Shown here in pieces: positions 5,614 to 7,748 of a stretch of 7,748 bases of DNA. The notes below the pieces were generated by a model, which ran no database searches, was not told the origin of the DNA, and was given only the letters and a program-made list of their open reading frames with translations. This DNA comes from an uncultured Eubacteriales bacterium (lineage in GTDB: Bacteria; Bacillota; Clostridia; Oscillospirales; Oscillospiraceae), in NCBI GenBank assembly GCA_900547315.1, contig URGI01000083.1:1-7748 (forward strand), in the 5' to 3' direction. Positions within the stretch are counted from its first letter, which is position 1. The number at the start of each line of letters is the position of its first letter. The translations under genes were made by a program, and so were the position numbers.

Positions 5614-7377
5614 TCAGACGCTGTACTTTTGGGCGTATTCCTCGTAATACTCGTCAAAGCGGTGAGAGTGCAGCTCCTTGAGGTTGATGACATACTCGTG
5701 GGTGTCATACCTGTCTGAGCACAGCTCTATCGTCGCTATTGCGAGGTTTGAGCTGTGGTCGGCCACACGCTCGAAATTTGCAAGCAGGTCGTTGAACACG
5801 AAGCCGTTTTCAAGTGAGCACTCCCCGCTCTGGAGCCGTTCGACATGGTGCAGCTTCAGTTCGTCGCACAGCACATCGATCCGCTCCTCCAGCGGCTCCA
5901 CGCGATACGCGAGCTCAACGTCGTTTGCGAAAAACGCCCGCGACGCGACATCCAATATCTCCTGCACGGCGGCACTCAGTACGCCAAGCTCATGCTCCGC
6001 CGCGCCGGTGAAGCGCAGCTTCTTCTGGTTTATCTCGCGCGCGGCCTCCGCAATGTTCATTGCGTGGTCGCTGATGCGTTCAAAATCGCTGAGGGTATGC
6101 AGGTATTTCGACACACTCTCGTTCTCCTCGCGCGTAAGCTCGCGTTCGGTTATGCGCATGAGGTAGGTTCCGAGCCTGTCCTCGTACCGGTCGACCAGTT
6201 CCTCCTCGCTCTCAACGTGCGCAAAAGCCTCGTCGCTGTATGTCTTGAGCAGTGCAACCGACGCGAGGAGGTTATTCTGCGCGGCCTTCCCCATATCCTC
6301 CACAGTCTGACGGCTCTGCTCCACGGCAAGCGCAGGATGCGCAAGGAAGCGTTCGTCAAGCCGGTCGAATGCGTCGACACGAGCTTGCTCCTCCTCGCCC
6401 TTTATCAGCGCGCAGGCCAGCTTTTCAAGCAGGCCGATGGCCGGAAGCAATGCCAAAGCGGTCACGAAGCGGAATGCCGTGTTCACAAACGCTATGCTGA
6501 CGGCGTTCATCGTCATGTCCATGAATGTAAAGCCTATCGCCGCGTTCGCGCCATAGAACAGCCCGCCGCAGAGTATTACGCCGACAAGCTCTATTTCAAG
6601 ATATGCAAAGGCGGTGCGCCTGCCGTCGGTTTTCGCGCCCAGCGCCGACAGCAGCACCGGCATAGCCGCGCCGATTGCGATGCCGAGGATGACCGGATAC
6701 GCAGCCGCAAAGCTGACCGCGCCCGTGACGGACAGTGCCTGAAGGATGCCGACCGCAGCGCTCGCGCTCTGCAGAATGCAGGTGAAAAGCGCGCCCGCCA
6801 ATATGCCGAGAAGAGGATTGGAGAAGCTTGTGATGAGCCGCACGAACGCCGCGCTCTCGCGCAGCGGGGACACCGCAGTACTCATTGACTGCATCCCGAA
6901 CATCAGCACCGAAAAGCCCAGCATGATGTCGCCCACGTGGCGGCGCTGCTGGCTGCGGCTGAACATGCGCAGGATTATGCCGCACACGGCGATAACGGCG
7001 CTGAGCGTGGACGTTGAGAACAGCGCGACCCAGCCGCTCCCCTCCAGCTCAGAGAGACAGATTATCCAGCCCGTGACACTCGTGCCCAGAAGCGCTCCGA
7101 GGATCACCGCGATAGCTTGCCGCAGCTTCATCATACCGGAGTTGACGAAGCCGACAACCATCACCGACGTTGCCGAGGACGACTGTATGACCGCCGTCAC
7201 GCCCGTACCCAACAGTACGCCGCGCAGCGGCGTCCCCGACAGGCGGTACAGCACAAGCTCCAGTTTGCTGCCTGCGACCTTTTTCAGCCCGTCGCCCATC
7301 AGTGTCATTCCGAACAGGAACAGCGCCACTCCGCCCAGCAGTGAAATAATATTGTTCAGATTCATTTGCATCCTCAT
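5614..7377 (-). CDS. Na/Pi cotransporter (NptA/YjbB type) with C-terminal PhoU domain
   Basis: The protein has 587 residues. The N-terminal two thirds (about 9-320) carries eight or nine hydrophobic segments with the duplicated Na/Pi-cotransporter signature: QSSSATS at 65-71 and a variant QSASAA at 203-208. It should import phosphate with sodium across the cytoplasmic membrane. Residues of about 345-560 form a cytoplasmic PhoU-like helical domain with both metal-binding E-x3-D motifs: ERISDH (433-438) and ERVADH (536-541). This fusion is a common bacterial arrangement, and in this family the PhoU part is thought to regulate transport. The ATG at 7377 has GGGAG five bases upstream; ATGs at 7371 and 7365 are alternatives, the latter close before the first membrane segment. 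The stop is TGA at 5616-5614. It is a single gene converging on the coiled-coil gene, with no pst or pho neighbours. I see no Pho box, though I could not scan for one rigorously. Confidence 0.92.
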   Translation of the reverse strand: MRMQMNLNNIISLLGGVALFLFGMTLMGDGLKKVAGSKLELVLYRLSGTPLRGVLLGTGVTAVIQSSSATSVMVVGFVNSGMMKLRQAIAVILGALLGTSVTGWIICLSELEGSGWVALFSTSTLSAVIAVCGIILRMFSRSQQRRHVGDIMLGFSVLMFGMQSMSTAVSPLRESAAFVRLITSFSNPLLGILAGALFTCILQSASAAVGILQALSVTGAVSFAAAYPVILGIAIGAAMPVLLSALGAKTDGRRTAFAYLEIELVGVILCGGLFYGANAAIGFTFMDMTMNAVSIAFVNTAFRFVTALALLPAIGLLEKLACALIKGEEEQARVDAFDRLDERFLAHPALAVEQSRQTVEDMGKAAQNNLLASVALLKTYSDEAFAHVESEEELVDRYEDRLGTYLMRITERELTREENESVSKYLHTLSDFERISDHAMNIAEAAREINQKKLRFTGAAEHELGVLSAAVQEILDVASRAFFANDVELAYRVEPLEERIDVLCDELKLHHVERLQSGECSLENGFVFNDLLANFERVADHSSNLAIATIELCSDRYDTHEYVINLKELHSHRFDEYYEEYAQKYSV

Positions 7378-7417
7378 ACCGGCTCCCGCACAGCTTTATA
7401 CAGTCCGCAGGAATATG

Positions 7418-7445
7418 TCTATAAGTGTCTATTTTATACTAACAA
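7418..7445 (-). promoter_or_regulatory. Probable promoter for the Na/Pi cotransporter
   Basis: On the minus strand TTGTTA (7445-7440) and TATAGA (7423-7418) are 16 bases apart, each matching four or five of six consensus bases. The start would lie near 7411, giving a leader of about 35 bases. The region is AT-rich, and a TATAAA nearer the gene is a competing -10 with a poorer -35. Confidence 0.4.
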
Positions 7446-7456
7446 TTTATCCAGCC

Positions 7457-7500
7457 GGCGGCAAGCCGCAATAGCGAACAAATAAATCCGCCTTTTTTTT
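7457..7500 (+). terminator. Possible orphan terminator pointing right
   Basis: GGCGG (7457-7461) can pair with CCGCC (7488-7492), which runs straight into eight T residues (7493-7500). The stem is only five pairs and the loop is long (26 bases), so it is weak. No rightward gene lies upstream for it to serve, so it is either fortuitous, a remnant, or a guard against antisense transcription into the next region. Confidence 0.25.
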
Positions 7501-7549
7501 AAACGCTTCGTTCAGTATTGACATTAATTGATTATCGCGCTTGGCCGGC

Positions 7550-7563
7550 CGTAAATATTTACG
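7550..7563. repeat. 14-base perfect palindrome
   Basis: CGTAAATATTTACG is fully self-complementary and abuts a GGCCGGCC palindrome at 7543-7550. It lies upstream of the nucleotidyltransferase remnant and could be an operator half-buried in the truncated region or a rearrangement scar. Confidence 0.6.
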
Positions 7564-7572
7564 TTTTGTTCA

Positions 7573-7600
7573 ACCTCGCAGAAATCCGCCCCGGCGAGGT
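7573..7600. repeat. Inverted repeat before the gene remnant
   Basis: ACCTCGC (7573-7579) and GCGAGGT (7594-7600) form a perfect seven-pair stem with a 14-base loop. No T-run follows on either strand, so it is not a standard terminator. It sits right where the recognisable nucleotidyltransferase-like segment begins. Confidence 0.55.
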
Positions 7601-7748
7601 AAGCGCTATTGGGACACCGTGCCGCTAAAGTACTTTTTGGACGATTATACCGTTTATACCCGTAAATGCGATGCAAAAGATGTGATTGAGATAGACACAT
7701 TTACTGAATTGAAAGCACTTGACAAAGCCTATGATATATAAATAACAC

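Larger units (their letters stand above)
7541..7741 (+). pseudogene. C-terminal remnant of a nucleotidyltransferase-like gene (LicC/NTP-transferase type)
   Basis: The frame is open for 66 codons to a TAA. From about residue 22 the translation (RYWDTVPLKYF, then VIEIDTFTELKALD) resembles, from memory, the C-terminal end of choline-phosphate or sugar-phosphate nucleotidyltransferases, in which an EID-x-x-x-EL segment closes the fold. A full enzyme is about 230-250 residues, and no upstream frame holds the missing N-terminal catalytic part. The first codon is a TTG without a ribosome binding site, and the first 20 residues are basic, arise from inverted-repeat DNA and look non-coding. The true homologous part therefore probably begins near 7601. 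GC over 7621-7740 is 43 of 120 bases (about 36%), far below the flanking genes, suggesting acquired DNA. Alternatives are a small orphan gene or a false open frame. The family call is moderate at best. Confidence 0.45.

Noticed and set aside
5845..6888. A 347-codon plus-strand frame inside the transporter gene
   Set aside because: It is antisense to a well-supported Na/Pi cotransporter-PhoU gene. It has no ribosome binding site and shows arginine/alanine-rich low-complexity content typical of shadow frames.
7518..7523. TTGACA as a promoter for the right-edge open frame
   Set aside because: No acceptable -10 box lies 16-18 bases downstream; that position is the GC-rich GGCCGGCC stretch, and no ribosome binding site precedes the frame.

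Overview
The window reads as a chromosomal segment of a GC-rich anaerobic Firmicute, probably an uncultured gut-type Clostridia lineage. This is inferred from strong AGGAGG ribosome binding sites, sigma-A promoters close to TTGACA-N17-TATAAT, AT-rich intergenic gaps and the gene families present. Most genes are near 60% GC (about 60-63% in lines I counted by hand). The two window edges are clearly more AT-rich: about 41% GC in the first 240 bases and about 36% over 7621-7740. Several genes end in TAA and one in TGA, so the standard bacterial code fits. I see no rRNA, tRNA, CRISPR array or insertion sequence.

Layout: (1) at 1-252 on the minus strand is the N-terminal part of an unrecognised small membrane protein that runs off the left edge. 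(2) Diverging from it at 402-1508 is a single-domain MetE-like (cobalamin-independent methionine synthase C-terminal type) zinc methyltransferase. The two are driven by back-to-back, near-perfect promoters whose -35 regions form a symmetric pair. (3) After a probable terminator comes a DUF5131 (phage Gp37/Gp68, three-Cys-motif) protein at 1611-2435. (4) A convergent bidirectional terminator separates it from a minus-strand tRNA-dihydrouridine synthase at 2572-3516. (5) Across an AT-rich, palindrome-bearing divergent promoter region lies a 609-residue membrane protein at 3688-5517. It has one N-terminal and three C-terminal membrane segments around two very long, unbroken heptad arrays of the X-X-X-Leu-X-X-Gly kind known from YhgE/Pip-type proteins. 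(6) A strong terminator separates it from a convergent Na/Pi cotransporter with a C-terminal PhoU domain at 5614-7377 (minus). (7) The right edge (7440-7748) holds several inverted repeats and the AT-rich C-terminal tail of what looks like a truncated sugar/choline-phosphate nucleotidyltransferase.

The genes appear to be independent transcription units, since promoters or terminators lie at nearly every boundary, and not one operon or pathway. The functions touched are methionine synthesis, tRNA modification, phosphate import, an envelope coiled-coil protein and an uncharacterised DUF5131 enzyme. No clear new multi-gene system is visible. The most unusual items are the 44-heptad membrane protein, the solitary DUF5131 gene with an open in-frame stretch beyond its stop codon, the symmetric divergent promoter at 277-371, and the AT-rich gene remnant at the right edge.
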